Shown: piece after piece, positions 20,050 to 32,625 of the stretch
Layout: each line of letters starts with the position of its first letter
Position numbering within the stretch: position 1 is the stretch's first letter
Assembly: GCA_900155495.1 (NCBI GenBank)
Contig: FTLJ01000119.1
Span: forward strand, 1 to 43,333
Direction: 5' to 3'
From: Porogramme epimiltina
Lineage: Eukaryota; Basidiomycota; Agaricomycetes; Polyporales; Polyporaceae
DNA length: 43,333 bases
Made by a program: the position numbers and the translations under genes
The notes under the pieces: model-generated
The model's input: only the letters and a program-made list of their open reading frames with translations
Databases searched by the model: none
Told to the model about the DNA's origin: nothing

Positions 20050-21897
20050 ATGACTTCCGCTCAGCGTCCAGGCTCAGACGTCGGAATAGTAAGCTTTCAA
20101 GTGCGTTCTACGAACGCCCAATCTCATCATTTATTACGCCCCAGTCAACTGGCCAGTGGTTGTTGTGTGACGACGAGTGCTTGATTGAACTCCGCGAAGC
20201 TTGGTGGAATGTTGGCCCGTCCGCTTTCTCGGACGCCGTCGACATACCAGAGTAGGATATTTGGAGCTGCCTCGGTCTTCTGCCTCACTCGGAGGGAAAG
20301 ATTTACGTCCCGGGGAGGAGTACAAGACTTTATACGACAGGATGAAGTATGGTTCCCAGGAACAACTAAGGATTCCTGGCGTCATTACTACTGGACAGCC
20401 TGCGTCGGTGCGGTCTCGTTTACCCAGTCAACAACCTTATCCGAGTCTTACACTCTATACTCTTATAATAGGCTTCTCGTACTTCCCCGCCGTCTATGCC
20501 TTGCTCCGTCGCATAGCCTCAGGGCACTCGGTCATGTTCAATAGCCAAGACGGAGAGACCTATTGGCTTCACGAGAAAGGCGTCTGGTGGCTAAAAACCG
20601 CATCAATCTGCCCTGAAGATCTCGACCAAATCCCATACGATCCCGCCCATCGTATCTGGGCCTTCTTCGCTCCTTCTCGCACGAGGGAACCCATCGACAG
20701 TCCTCTGACTCACAACGCTAAGATATTCTACGGAGTATTCGCTTCCCTCGACTATACGCGGTTCAAGCATCTCGTCAAGAACCGTGCTTGTCTGTGGGTG
20801 ATGTCCCCTTGGGGCAACAACGAACTTGGTCGTCTGTGCGTATCATCGATCGCCAGCGGATTGTGTATACGGCTGAATGTCCTTCCAGATTTGAGACAGA
20901 AGGGATGTTATTGCTGAAGGCGAACACTATCAAAGAGCACAATACACCTGCGAGTATCGCGGCTCTTTCGTCAGAAGTCGGTGGATGCCCGTGCGACATC
21001 GTTCGCCTGTTGAGAGACAGGGCCAGCTATACGTTCGATCTGCAACAAGCCGCCGGCCGACATCCGCCTCCTGGCCGCTCCCTTTCCCACTGATGGATAT
21101 CTCTCCGACTCTTTCAATTTCTCACTGATTCGAAAACAGGATATCGACCGGTACACTTCCACACTCAGAGGCACGCTGACTGCCGAATTCTTGCCGAAAA
21201 CGCTCTCGGTACGCTTGCGCGATCAATCTCGAGACCTGTGTCGACGCTAGTTCATCCAACGCCGTCCTTTCGGGGTACGTGTGCAAGCACATTGCCCTAC
21301 CCCTGATCGGCGGACCCTTACCGACATTCTTTCATTGGGACTATTTGCACCTATGGCAATGCTCGAGCGGGAAGACGCAGGGAAGTTTGCTTACCACTTC
21401 GTCTACACCCCTCTTGGCCAGACGCAGCCGACGCTGTCCGAAGAGTTGACCCGGCCCCCGCAGACACCAAGCCTCCCTCATTATCCACCGAGACTACCGA
21501 TCATTCCTAGGGAGATGGAGTGGTACGAGCAGCTAGACGACTTCGTGGTCGTAACTCCGCTATGTCTCTGCAGGTCTTAACAACCCTCTGTTGGACGCGT
21601 TCTTCTACGAGGTCATATCTGACGACGCTGGTTTGGCCTGCCATGTGGTGTTAACTATGAATGGTCAAAACGACGGTGAACAAATCCGGCGAGCGAGCCG
21701 CTGAAGGATTCCAAGCGGTGAGGGTGCTGATGGAGAAGGCTGCCGCTCTCAACGACTCTGTTGCTGTGGAAGTCAAGTACGTTTTGGTGGTACCGAGGAA
21801 CGTGTATGCAGAGAGGGTGGAAGGGGGGATGGCAAAGGAGCTCGATGGGGTACTCGACGAGGTGTACGTGCAATTTGTCAGCCTTTGCGACGGGTTC
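20050..21897 (+). pseudogene. CR-effector-like family A relic A4 (P-loop destroyed)
   Basis: All exon positions of A2 can be followed, but the gene is broken. Exon 2 has an in-frame TAG (in the PE-stop-DIW region near 20254) and a 2-nt length change before the Arg-Glu-Tyr motif. The Walker A codons GQPGIG read GQPASV, and the Lys codon after the conserved intron is TTC instead of AAG. Exon 3 then remains open (YALLRRIASGHSVMF to MSPWGNNEL). Exon 4 starts FETEGMLLLK and soon frameshifts. The nuclease region survives only in pieces (VEVKYVLVVP, DEVYVQFVSL). Loss of the P-loop by several changes suggests that the copy has been neutral for some time. Confidence 0.85.
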
Positions 21898-22275
21898 TGA
21901 AGACCTGCGCGGAAGATGCGATGGGTCCCGCAAGTTCGCTTGTTTGATGTGCAAGCTATGTAAGGCGGCAGAGTCTACGATTCACCAATGGCGAAGCTTT
22001 TCATGAGTCGGACTGTACGATACGCTGTGAACATCTTAATTTAGCAGTGGTTCCTCGAACAGAGGGTGGCCTGGGCCTGAGTGCCGCGTACGCTTGTCTG
22101 TACTTCTCACGGCTGGCCCTTGTCTGAATTCTTCTGTGGCCGGTACGGTCGCCTTTCAAAATTTCAAGCCCAAGCCTTACCAAATGTTTGGATTCAGTTC
22201 CCAACAACTTGTCCCTCTTGCTAGCGTTTCTGTAGCGACGTGCGACTCGCATATTCTTTTAGAAGCAGCGCCCTC
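21898..22275 (+). repeat. Family-A 3' flank of A4
   Basis: Begins like the sequence behind A1 (TCTGAAGACCTGCG, GCAAGTTCGC) and contains the CTAGCGTTTCTGTAGCGAC element near 22221. It runs up to the 3' end of the convergent HET gene. Confidence 0.55.
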
Positions 22276-24426
22276 CTACTTTCTATACAACGGGGGCAAT
22301 CTATAAGAAGATCCTCCAACGTCAATGTCCAAAGTCCACGTCCCTGGCTCCCTTCCCGGGATAAACATGAGCAGCACCTCCCGTGTTCCCGTACGGTCTT
22401 TGAACACCTGACTAGTCTTCCTCTCTGAGTACCTACCCATTTTCGCCCTTTCCGTGTCCCAAATAACCGCCTGGTCCTCCTCGTGCAGGCCGTGGAACCG
22501 AAAACTAACATGAACCCACCGGACGCTGCCAGTCTGAACATCGCGGCCCTTCTGAACTCTGCTTGCAACCCAACGAAAGTACACCTCGAACCCTGTTTGG
22601 CTTGACGCCTGGTATACGCATCGGAGCAGTGACTCGTGCCGGAGCTGAGACCACACCGCCGATTCTGAGGAGTGGAACAATGCCTGGCCGGACGTGAAGC
22701 GACTCCGTAACAGCTCCGGCCACTGCTGCTTCACGGCGGCTATCCTTGAATGAGCCTGCACACTGAATTGGGCGTCTTTGCCAAATCTCCCTGGGGTAGA
22801 AAGTAGGTTGCCGTATATCTGCGAAAATGGAAATGCGACTGTGAAGCCGGTAGCTTGGAGTTTCCCGATGACCCATAGGGGAATGCGAGGGATTGGACTA
22901 TCCCATCGCACACGTGTCCGATCATCCTGATCCCTGGTTTCCCAAAAGTGGCTGATGTATATGTCGTGCCATCTTGCAGTGATATTCTCCGAGCGGATTA
23001 AAGTATATTTCATCTCCCCTCCATGTTGTGCATCCACGTAGGACAAGGCAGGTTTCACTAGAGTAGAGTCAACGGATACTAGTCTAGAGTGATCCACCCC
23101 GTGTGGCGGCCCCGGTCGAGGCGCGATGCCTACACTATACATTGAAGGAGACTTAGCACCATGGGAGTGGAGAAACAGGCCGATATAGCGCTCACTGAGC
23201 TTGCAGGCCAGGACTGCGATCGCCTGAGGTGCCCGAAATTCATCGTCTTCGATTACGTCGGCGCTCGGCTCAAGTAAAATGAGGGGGACTTTGGCGGAAA
23301 CACCATGGCTAGTGAGCGTGAACGTTGGCACATCCTGTGGAATGGTGCGTGGCTAGAAAACATAGCATGACAATCAGTTTCTCTTGTGTTGTGTGGAGAT
23401 AACAGATGTTACACTGACAGAAAGGTCCGAAGCTAGCCTGGGTGTTATAGATCCAGACTCCCTGCTCCGATCTAGCGCTACTGCGAACGCTTCCACTGCC
23501 CTAGGTAGCTCCTCTATGGGCAATGGTTCTGGACAAGTAGGTGGAGAACGACCGGTGCTGGGTCTGTATGCTTCAAAGACCGTCGGATCGGGCGCAAGTA
23601 GTCCTGGGGCGGACTTGAATAAGGCGAATTGACGAGTCAACCCCCACGCGAATAAGGTTTGATCAGACGAGACCTTCAGGATCTCCTCCTGCAGTCGCAT
23701 GAATGCCTTCTCGCCCTCGCCATAGATTGTTGGCATGTTGACGCCGAAGATGCCGAGGAGGGAATACGCCCGGTCTTCCACTCGCGTTGTCTGCCGTTTG
23801 CGCGCCCAGAAAAACCTGCGGAAGACGCTAGCAGTGGTGAATGCTCCCGGGTTGATGAGGAACTCCACCCCGATGTCGGTGATAGATGCGAGGGGACGCG
23901 CGAGAGTGACCTTGCTCCCGATGATGTGCCATGTCTTGTTGGCAAAGAGCACTGCGGCGGGAGCGATCAGCTCCTGCAGGGTCCACCCACGTGTGAACCA
24001 CTTGCTGGCTCGAAATTCGGCGTTGGTAGTGGGGCTGCCGTCGCGGTAGGGGAAGCCGTCGACGTCGTGGAGATAAGTGATGCAGACGCTCGATTTTGAG
24101 TACCATTCGAACATTGAATTGATAGCCTCAGAGAGCTCGGCGCTGCTCTCCTTGTTGATGCAGCAGGTGTCAGCCCAGCACCAATCGTATCCGAGGCTTG
24201 CAGAAACCTTGCAGAATTCGACAAGTTTTTGAGAGACTCCCCGCTCGCGGTCGTTTCCCCGTTTCCACCAACGCCTCTTGTTTTTTGAGGAGGCTATCTC
24301 CTTGATTTCCGCGTAAGTTTGCTCACGCTGACTCCAGACATGTGACAGGATCGCGTATGGGGGCATTTGTTCACCACGATGATCGAACTCTTGGAAATTA
24401 AAGGTAAGTGTGTTGAGAAGACGCAT
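22276..24426 (-). CDS. HET-domain protein (heterokaryon-incompatibility type)
   Basis: HET-domain proteins take part in non-self recognition and cell death in filamentous fungi; basidiomycete members mostly have unproven roles. Two exons, 24426-23419 and 23352-22276, separated by a 66-nt intron with donor GTCAGT and acceptor TCTAG, give 694 residues. The N-terminal HET domain shows RLLNT at the start, PPYAILSHVW, WADTCCINKESSAELSEAIN, VCITYLHDV, WFTRGWTLQELIAP, FWARKRQTTRVEDRAYSLLG and NMPTIYGEGEKAFMRLQEEI. That is the usual order, ending near residue 250. The C-terminal 400 residues match no family that I know and contain no membrane segment. A truncated relative lies at 19290-19720. Confidence 0.92.
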
Positions 24427-25394
24427 TTCGGAATTGGGAAGGTTGGAATGCTCGAGATGCGGGTATTATGAGCGGGTTGAAAGACTCGACTGGACCCTTG
24501 GGCGGTAAAAAAGAAAGTGTCTCCGGGAGGCGAGGAGGACAAACGAACCTGAGACTTTTGTAGGTTAATAAGAACTCAGCGTGGCCATATCAGAGAACCC
24601 ACGATGTTGGACGTGTAGTTTTCAGGGCGTTAGTAAGCCACAGGAGGGCCGTAGCGGAGGGGGCGTAACTCTAGTCTGTTTAAGTACGCCTGAACGTCAT
24701 GTTAGCGCCATCCAATTCAAATGCACTCCCACAGCTGCCTACATTGATCGACCACAACCTGTGCAACCGTGCTCCGACCCGAGTTGACGCTGGATCTCAC
24801 AGAGGTGCCCAAACTGGAAGACGTCGAGTTCGGCACCGCTCTTGCACCGGAGTGCTGGAATACGGCTAATATGTCAGTAGTGAACGACAGACGTTTGTGA
24901 CATTTCGCTTCTTCTCATAATTGGGCTTCAATCTCTTAGAATGGGTCTCTTCTAAGACATATGTTAGTAATATTGAATGAGGGCATCGAAGCGCTACAAA
25001 ATTCGCCGCATTTGGAGCTCCTGCAACGCTAGATACAAGAGATGAGCCGGAGTTATAACAACATCGCATTTGTGCAACGCAGGAGGGACATCAAATGAGT
25101 ACAACGAAAGTGCATTCATAAAGCAGCAGTAGTGAGGGGAGCATGCCAACGTGTAAGTCGCCATCGAGGTGGGCCAAGACAAGTAAGCAAGACTGTCGGA
25201 GAACCGAACGAGCGTCAGGGATTGTGTTACGTAATCTAGCAGGGAGGAGGAGAGCCGGAATCCGACATTTGAAGTTCAAGCTTCGAGTCCCTACCGCCTC
25301 ATTCGTCTCATCCTGCCTCTACACGCTCTCTCTTTCTTACTCTTTGGAGCTTTGACATACTGGGCGACTTAATACTGGTATTTCCTCCACTTAC
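24427..25394. other. Divergent intergenic region between the HET gene and the karyopherin
   Basis: Should hold the promoters of both genes, which are transcribed away from each other. No gene or RNA recognised; frames are short and lack motifs. Confidence 0.5.
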
Positions 25395-28300
25395 ATGGCG
25401 GCATTCCTTCCTATCCTTGCACAAGAAGATGTGGCTCGCGCCGCTCAGGTATGACCACTTCCCGCTTCCCTCTCGATCTACCACACCCTCTTGTTTGAAT
25501 GGCTTCGGCCATCCATTGAATCGACTCCTTTCTAAGGAATATCATGTTGATCAACTTGCACGCCTCTAGTTGATACAGCAGACCTACACCCCACAATCCC
25601 ACCTGTCTTCGGAACAGCAGCGACGCCTTCAACACGAACTTTATGACATCCAACGTCGACCAGAGGCCTGGGGTCTTGTCCTACCTTTTCTCAGCCATGC
25701 AGACCCCAACGTGCAGTTCTTCGGCGCGCACACACTTCAGGTCAAGATTGCACGGGATTGGTGAGTAACATTGACCGTTTCTGCCCTGTGTGCGCGTGTA
25801 TAACATCGATGATGGTATACAGGGACAGTGTACCGGAGGATTCTACAACGCAACTACGGGACATGGTCCTCGAATTGGCTGGCCGGGCGGTGACTGGTGG
25901 GCAGGCTAAAGTAACTCTCCGTAAACTCTTCGTTGCAGTGCGTCGCCTCCCCTTTGCCCCTACATGTACGATCGGCAACGAGCTTGTAATGACAGATTAC
26001 TACTCTTGCAATGAAACTTCATCCCGGACAACCCTCTCGCTGGCCTGACTGGCTGCGCTCTTCCATCAACACACTGTCCGGTATGGGCGTGGGCCGCGAA
26101 CACATACTGGACTTTCTAGCAATTGTCTCGGAAGAGATCGAGGGTGCAGATCTCCTTCCTCAAAACAAGTGCGTCATAGGCCCATATCTACGCAGTTCCC
26201 ATCTTACTGGCATCCCATAGGAGCCAGATGCAAAGAACTTTAGTCGATGCTGTTCCGATGGTGACCCAAGCCATCAATGACTGTATCAGCACGCCTGTAA
26301 CGCAGCGTTCACAAAGCGAGCTCAACTCCGCGCTGAAAACGCTGCAAGCCTGGATGTCCGTTCTCCCCGCAAAGTGCGTGTCATCTTTCGGCTTCTACTG
26401 CTATGCTCTGAGCCATGATATAGCCAAATCACACCCCTCGTGCCACTCCTACTCTCCCTCATGACCCCCAAGGGGGAATCCACCTCCGACTACGATGACG
26501 TAGCCTTCGTCGCTGCCTCAGACACCATTCAAGAACTCCTCTCCAACTCCGCGCTTTCCGATGGTGCAGGGACGAAAACGGTGACTGAGCCACTCCTCCT
26601 CTGGCTAGACCGCTACGGCGGCGAGATCGTCCAAGCGACAGTTTCCAGTACGTAGTTCCCATCTCATGCCCGAATGTCGCTGACTCCAAGGCTCGCGCGC
26701 TCCAGGCGGGTTCGTAGACGAAGTCTCGCATTCGTTGTGCAAGCTTCTCGTGGCGCTTGGCGACCACTCAGCAATGTATTTCGCGAAGAACATCGCCGCG
26801 CCAGCCCACGTCCGCGTGCCTCCCGCGCCGCTCCCGTTCGCGTTGCCTGCGCCACTGCCGACCGTTGCGCACCTCGTGCAAACCTTCCTCCGGCTGCTGC
26901 TTGCGTACACGGCGCTGCCTGGGCACTACGGCGCGGACGAGGAGGAGAGCGAGATGACGCTCGGGTTCTGGTACCTGTTCCAGGAATCGCTGTGGAATGC
27001 GGACTATGGGTTTGACGTCGCGGAAGACGGGGACGCGGGCAATGAGGGTGAGGAGCGCGAGCGGGATATGATGCCTGTCGCGTGCGCTGTGTACACCGAG
27101 TTGGTGTCTGTCCTGAGGCGGAAGGTCGTGTGGCCTTCGCGTACAGAGTTGAACAGTTGGCCAAGAGGTATGTCTACCTTCAGCAACATGTTGGCGGACA
27201 CTGACTTGGATACGGACCTGAAGATCAGCGAGACAAGTTCCAAGCGTAAGTTCCCTGTGCCGCGAGTAATCATTCTCTGATTGACTTCATGGTGCAGGTA
27301 CCGCCGGGACGTTGGTGATACCCTCATCAACGCGTGAGTGGTATGATCGAGACCGTTTGCACCGTCGTTAACGCCGCCTTGTGTGCAGATACTACATCCT
27401 CAAGGACGACATGCTCGCCTACTACGTGAACGATATCCAGCAGCGTCTGTCCACTCAGCAGGACATTGGGAGTTGGGAGGTACGTATTTTTGATGTTTTA
27501 CATCAAGTTCTAGTGGGGCTTAACTGGAGCAGGAAATCGAAGGAACGCTTCACTGCATTATGGCCGTTCAAGAGGCCGTACCCATCGAGGACTCGCCTCA
27601 CCTGCGTCAAGTGTTTGGCCCCGAAATTCTCAGTCGTCTGCCAAAATCGGGTGATGAACGAGTTCGGCGCACGGCTTTGCACCTCATCGGTTCGGCTTTT
27701 TCTCTCTCAAGTGGACGCTCGGTTCTGACTGACGACTTTCGCGATCATTGTTACAGGAAGCTACGCGTCATGGTTTACGACACAGCCCTCCCAAGTCCCG
27801 GGTTCACCGACAGTGTCTCCTCTCATGAACGCGATCGCCTACGTTGTCTCCGCACTCCCCGACCCCACGTTCTGCCTGTTCGCAGCGAATGCCCTCCGCG
27901 ACCTGTGTGATGCGAATCGCATTGCACTCGCACCACACATCGGAGCGTTTGGAGAGCTGCATGCAGGTCTGACGGGTATTCCGGTATGTAAACAATGCCT
28001 TTTTGAAGGATGTTGGTTTGATGTAACCCCTGCTCGACCAGGATACGGAGAAGGCAAAGGTTTTGCAGTCAATTGCGAGTGTTATCCAGGCACTCCCTCC
28101 TGCGGAAGAAATCCCGCCGGTGGAGGTGAGCCTTCGTATATCACTACCCCACTCATCCACCCCTAATACTCTCCATAGGCGATCGTCAGCCCCGTCGTCG
28201 CCAAGCTCTTCGAAGCCCTCCAATCCGCCAGCCAGCTCCCCGAGGAGGCGCGCGCGATGGCCGTGCAGCAACTCGAGACGCTCACGGGCGTCGCGCGCGG

Positions 28301-29652
28301 GCTGACGCGTGTGACGGACTCCCTCCTTGCGCAAGACGACTCGCCGGACGTGCAGGCGGCGATGCGCGAGATGGAGCAAGCGCGCGCGGACCCGCGCGTC
28401 GCGAAGCTGCGCGAGGCGCTCCTGTCGGGCATTAGGAGCGCGGTGGAGCTGTGGTCGACGGACGCAACCGTGAGCGATGTGAGTCTCGCCCTTTCTGACA
28501 TGGCGGGGCGAAATGCTAACGCGGTAATCCTGTAGGCGCTGAGCGACTTCTTCAAGGCGATCACTGCGCTGCCTTCGGATGTGACCCTGGTCTCGCTGCC
28601 CGCTGCGCCGCTCTTGGAGCTCGTTTGCATGGCGTCGCAGAAGCAGCTCACGGCCGTCTGGCTGTCGCTCACGACGATGCTTATCATCCAGCTCAACCCG
28701 CCCTCGCTGGTCCCGACGACGTTCAAGCCCGAGCCAAGCGCGGAAGCGGCGGACGTTGCGCTGAATGTGCTTACTGTGCTGCTACAAACGTCACTGAGCG
28801 CGTTCTCCCAAGAGGGTGTCATGGTGTCGGTGAGTGGTCTTGTCATAGGCGGAACTCATCACGAACTTAATCTATTCTTGAAGAACCCAGATGTCGTACA
28901 GGCCTTCTTCGGGTGCACGGAGTCGGTGAGCTATACTACGGAGCTGAACCAAGCGTCCTGCTGATTATGCATCTCAGTTCGTCCACCACTTCCTCCCTGT
29001 CTTCTTCCGCCTACCTCCGGACCTCTTCAATGCCCTCATCCAGTGCGCTATCAGCTCGCTGGCGCTACAGGAGCGTTACTCGCTAACATCGGCTTGCACG
29101 TTCCTGGTACGCTGCATCCTTCCCGCTACGTCCGCGAGCTAATGTCACTTTCAGAGTACTTTAATCAACCGCATGTCGAGCAATGACGATTTTGCTCCTG
29201 CGAAAGCCACCTTTGCACAGATCCACTGCGTGCCCATCATGCGCGCCGTCCTCTTCGGCTTTGCCGGAGTCGCTCCTCGTTCGGCCATGCCGAATCTGAT
29301 CGAGCTACTGTCGACAATACTCTCTCGATTCACCTCTGACGGCAAACAATGGATGACGAGCGTTCTATTCTCTGTGAGTAAATGTTCCTACATGGACACC
29401 AGTGCATGTCATCTCATAAGCTTCCCAGGAGGACTTTTACCCATGTAGAGCCACTCCCGAGGCGAAAAACAAGTTCATCAAGGCCGTGTTCAGGTATTAC
29501 TTACCATAAGTTATCGTTTAGCATTCCCACTAATCCTTCACCACAGCAGCTCGCGTTCGCTGAAGAGGACACGCGAGGCAGCACAACAGTTCACACTCGT
29601 AGCTAGAGGTCTAGAAGGATCGACTTTCGGATACGCCACCGTGGCGATGTGA
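25395..29652 (+). CDS. Importin-beta family karyopherin (importin-13/Kap122-like)
   Basis: Nuclear transport receptor built of HEAT/ARM repeats that binds RanGTP and carries proteins through nuclear pores. Twenty exons: 25395-25448, 25570-25760, 25823-25937, 25996-26168, 26221-26373, 26424-26647, 26706-27167, 27233-27245, 27298-27333, 27389-27479, 27533-27689, 27757-27983, 28042-28125, 28179-28478, 28536-28829, 28884-28925, 28978-29106, 29155-29373, 29429-29493, 29547-29652. All phases agree and give 1,044 residues, normal for the group. Family signs: IQRRPEAWGLVLPFLSHADP with NVQFFGAHTLQVKIARDW (importin-beta N-terminal region), LRKLFVAITTLAMKLHP, YRRDVGDTLINAYYILKDD, CDANRIALAPHI and the closing FTLVARGLEGSTFGYATV. 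Exon 8 is only 13 nt. No break seen. Kap122-like identity rather than transportin-3 is my best judgement. Confidence 0.92.
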
Positions 29653-29816
29653 ACACGCAGCGGACATTCGGGAATCGGTCAGCCGCGCATATCGATTCGT
29701 TCTACCATAGCCAATGCAGCGCCGACAAATGTAATACTGTACAACCACCGCACTTTCCCCCGATTTATCAGAACAGCGCCCTCGCGCGCGCAGAACGCTC
29801 TCCTAATGCATGAACC

Positions 29817-32023
29817 CTACACCGGCGCCTCCTCGTCCGCCTCGACCAACGCGTCCTCCGTGCCCGCCCTGACGCTCTGCCTGGTCTTCGTCCTTCCGTC
29901 TCGGGACAGCGTCGTCCCCCGCACGCTGCCGCGCGCCTTACCCGCAGGGCGCGCCATCTCGAGCACGCGCCGGCGGCGCTCGCGCAGCGCGTTCTTCGCG
30001 AAGCGCTCCGCGTCCGTCAGCGCGCTCGACGCGGTGCTCGACGCGCGCGACATGTCGCCCCCGGCGTCGGTCGACGTCGAGGAGCGCTCCGAGGACGCCG
30101 TCGAGGCGCGCGAGAGACCCGGGCGGCGCACGCGGATCTTGCGGGTGCGCTTGCGCGGCGCGGCGGGCGCGGGGCCGGGCGCGGCGATGGTAGGGGTGGA
30201 GCTTGAGTCACGCGAGATCGAGGGGATGCTGGGGAGGCGCGGTGGGTGGCGTGCGACGCGCGAGGTGTTGTCGTCGTCATGCTTCGCGGACGGGCTGGCC
30301 ACTTCTGAATTGCTTGGTTCGGCGCTCCTGTCGCTTTCATGTGGATCGTCGGCGTGCACCTCGCCAGGGACCCCAGCGACGTCTGCGAAGGGATCTTCGG
30401 TGGGGCAGGGCATCTCTGGCAGGCCCTCATGGATGTGCACGACCCCGCGCCCGTCCGCCGTCTCCTCCAGCGCGTACCCCGGCGCGGACCCGAACCGCTC
30501 AACCTCGGTATGCACGACGACCCCGTCTCCCTCGCGCACGTTCCGCTTCTCCGTGAGGCGCGCAGGCGCGTGCGTGAACGTGTCGCCCGTGCCCGCGGGC
30601 TGGTCCGCCGCCCCGCCGACGACGGCGCTCAGCGCGCTGAACAGGTTCGACCGGATCGACGCCGCCCAGCCATCCGGCTTCGTGTCCCGCGCGTCCGCAG
30701 CGCGATCGCCGGGGTAGGGCAGAGACGCGGTGTCGTCCGCGCCGCCATCCGCCCAGCGCGCCCCGGCGGCCCGCAGCTTCTGCATACGCAACGGCGCCCA
30801 AGCGAGGTCCTTGTCCCTGTCCGCCGCCGCGGGGAAGGCGGTCGGATCCCGCAGCGACGGGTAGGTCCCGAGCGCGGTGCTCGCGCGGCTCACGTCGACG
30901 TCCCCAGGCGCGAGGTTCGTGATGTGCAGCGCGCCCGGGCCCGGGTGCTCGTGGAGAGGCACGTCGACGAACGTGCCGCCAGGGTAGCGCGCGTGCGCGT
31001 GGTACGGGAGGGGCGACGCGAGCGCGTCGTCGTCCGCCCCGATCGCGAACTGCTTCTCGTCGTGGTCGGGGCGGTATCCGTGCGCGTACTCGGCGGCGGC
31101 CGCGGGGACGATCGTGTTCGCGGGGTCCCACTGCGCGAGGGTGTGCGCGCCGTCGTGGATCCCAAGGCCGCCGAAGCCGCCCTCGAGCGAGTCCTGGCGC
31201 GCGCCGAGACGGCCGTGGTCCCACGGCCAGGTCGTCATGCGCTCGAGGGCGCGGCGGCGCGAGCGGGTGCGCATGCGGAGCCACCATGCGAGCACGACGG
31301 CGATGAGGCCGACTGCGGCGATGATGAGGAACGCGAGGCCGACATAGAGAGGGGTCTTGCTGTGGGTGGCCATGGCTTGTGAATCGATACCTACCGTCGG
31401 GGTCGCCGCCATCGTAGACCCTGACGTTGTCGACCCTGTGGTCGTCGTGGAGTCCGTCGTGCTGGTTGACGATGACGTAGTCGACGAGGTGGAAAGAGAC
31501 GGGGAGGACGAAGGTGTCGAAGACGAGGATGTCGCGGAGGACGTCGACAAAGTGGACAGGAATGAGAGCGTAGATGTGGCAGGTACGGATACTGCAGTTG
31601 AGGTGGCCACAAATGTCGAGACCGCGACTGAACTGGCCGTCATTTGTGGAGCAAACGAAGCGGCTTCGGTTGCCAGAGCCGTAGGAGTTGCATGCATCCC
31701 TACCACTGGGACTGTCTGCATGATTCGTGCGATGAATACCCTCCAGTTTTCGAATACACAGGGAAACGTACCTCGCCGTTGGGAAGGGTTGCAACCGGGA
31801 GCGCGGTGTTCTGCGTTCCCATGGGTGGCACCTTCTGCGGATCATGGAGGCCTACTTGCGTATCCGGGGATTCCCCTATGACCTCCCCTACGGGCCCGGA
31901 GGATGTGATGATCTGGCCGTTGGGACCTACGAGCAAGCCACCACCTTCTACAGCAGACCCCTCCCTTCTTATGTGCTGCCGGCCCTGTATTCGCTGGACT
32001 TGAGAATGAGCGTGACGATGCAT
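29817..32023 (-). CDS. Ser/Thr-rich single-pass membrane protein (5' end uncertain)
   Basis: Two exons, 32023-31772 and 31715-29817, with a 56-nt intron (GTACGT..ATGCAG), give at least 716 residues. Order: a short region with EGGGLLVGPNGQIITSSGPV; about 100 residues made mostly of Ser and Thr, likely O-mannosylated; one membrane segment LYVGLAFLIIAAVGLIAVVL followed by WWLRMRTRSRRR (positive-inside rule puts the tail in the cytoplasm); then about 480 low-complexity cytosolic residues with acidic, Pro-rich and Arg-rich stretches (PRKRTRKIRVRRPG). This plan resembles fungal cell-surface sensors with a Ser/Thr stalk, but no cysteine-rich WSC domain is visible. A signal-like stretch (ALVALLPPGAFAPPVSLAQ) lies in another frame just upstream, so an additional 5' exon is likely and the true start may lie beyond 32023. 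Convergent with the karyopherin, 164 nt apart. Confidence 0.75.
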
Positions 32024-32625
32024 CCTGCCGGAGGGACTGCGCGAGGGAAACGGGGGGAGCAAACGCGCCAGGCGGAAGGAGAGCTACTAGAGCTGCTCTG
32101 GAAGGACGAGGGCGGAGAACGAGGACCACCGGGGTTGTGGAAAGGTGCGAGCGTGGGCCATCGACGGGTTATTTCTCGGGCAGAGGCTGACGGCACGTTC
32201 GCATATGGCGATCGAGCCTGACTCCTCGCACGTAGAAGAGGCTGTCGAGAAGCTTAGGACAACTCAGCATTGAGAATGATTACTGAAAGCTCACTCTTGT
32301 CTATACACCGAATCCCAATAGATGCCACGGGGGAACTTGGTACATAGCAAGTTGCACGGTCGCAGACTCGCAGCCTGCGGGCCAAGGGCCGGGGTCCCAA
32401 CCAGACGATGACGTCACAGTCACGTGCTCCGCCACTGTCAACAACTTGTTTGCCCCTGCCATCGTCTTCTCACTTTTCAGCCAGAGCTTCCTCTTGGCAA
32501 GGTCATGGAGATTGGCCCGAACTCGTCCGGTTCAATGTAAGGAGAGAAATTGTTGGACTCCTGTGACTTCAACATTTCATCTCTTCAGCACAACTTGAAC
32601 TTGAACTGGCAAACACTGGTCATAA
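32024..32625. other. Divergent spacer before B1
   Basis: Holds the unresolved 5' end of the membrane-protein gene and the B1 upstream region. The part at 32449-32540 resembles 35395-35490 and 35665-35745, upstream of B2 (TTTGCCCCTGCCATCGTCTT, CACTTTTCAG, AAGGTCATGG). Confidence 0.5.

Noticed and set aside
30339..31382. 347-codon plus-strand frame opposite the membrane protein
   Set aside because: Arg/Val-rich shadow of the minus-strand gene; no motif of its own.
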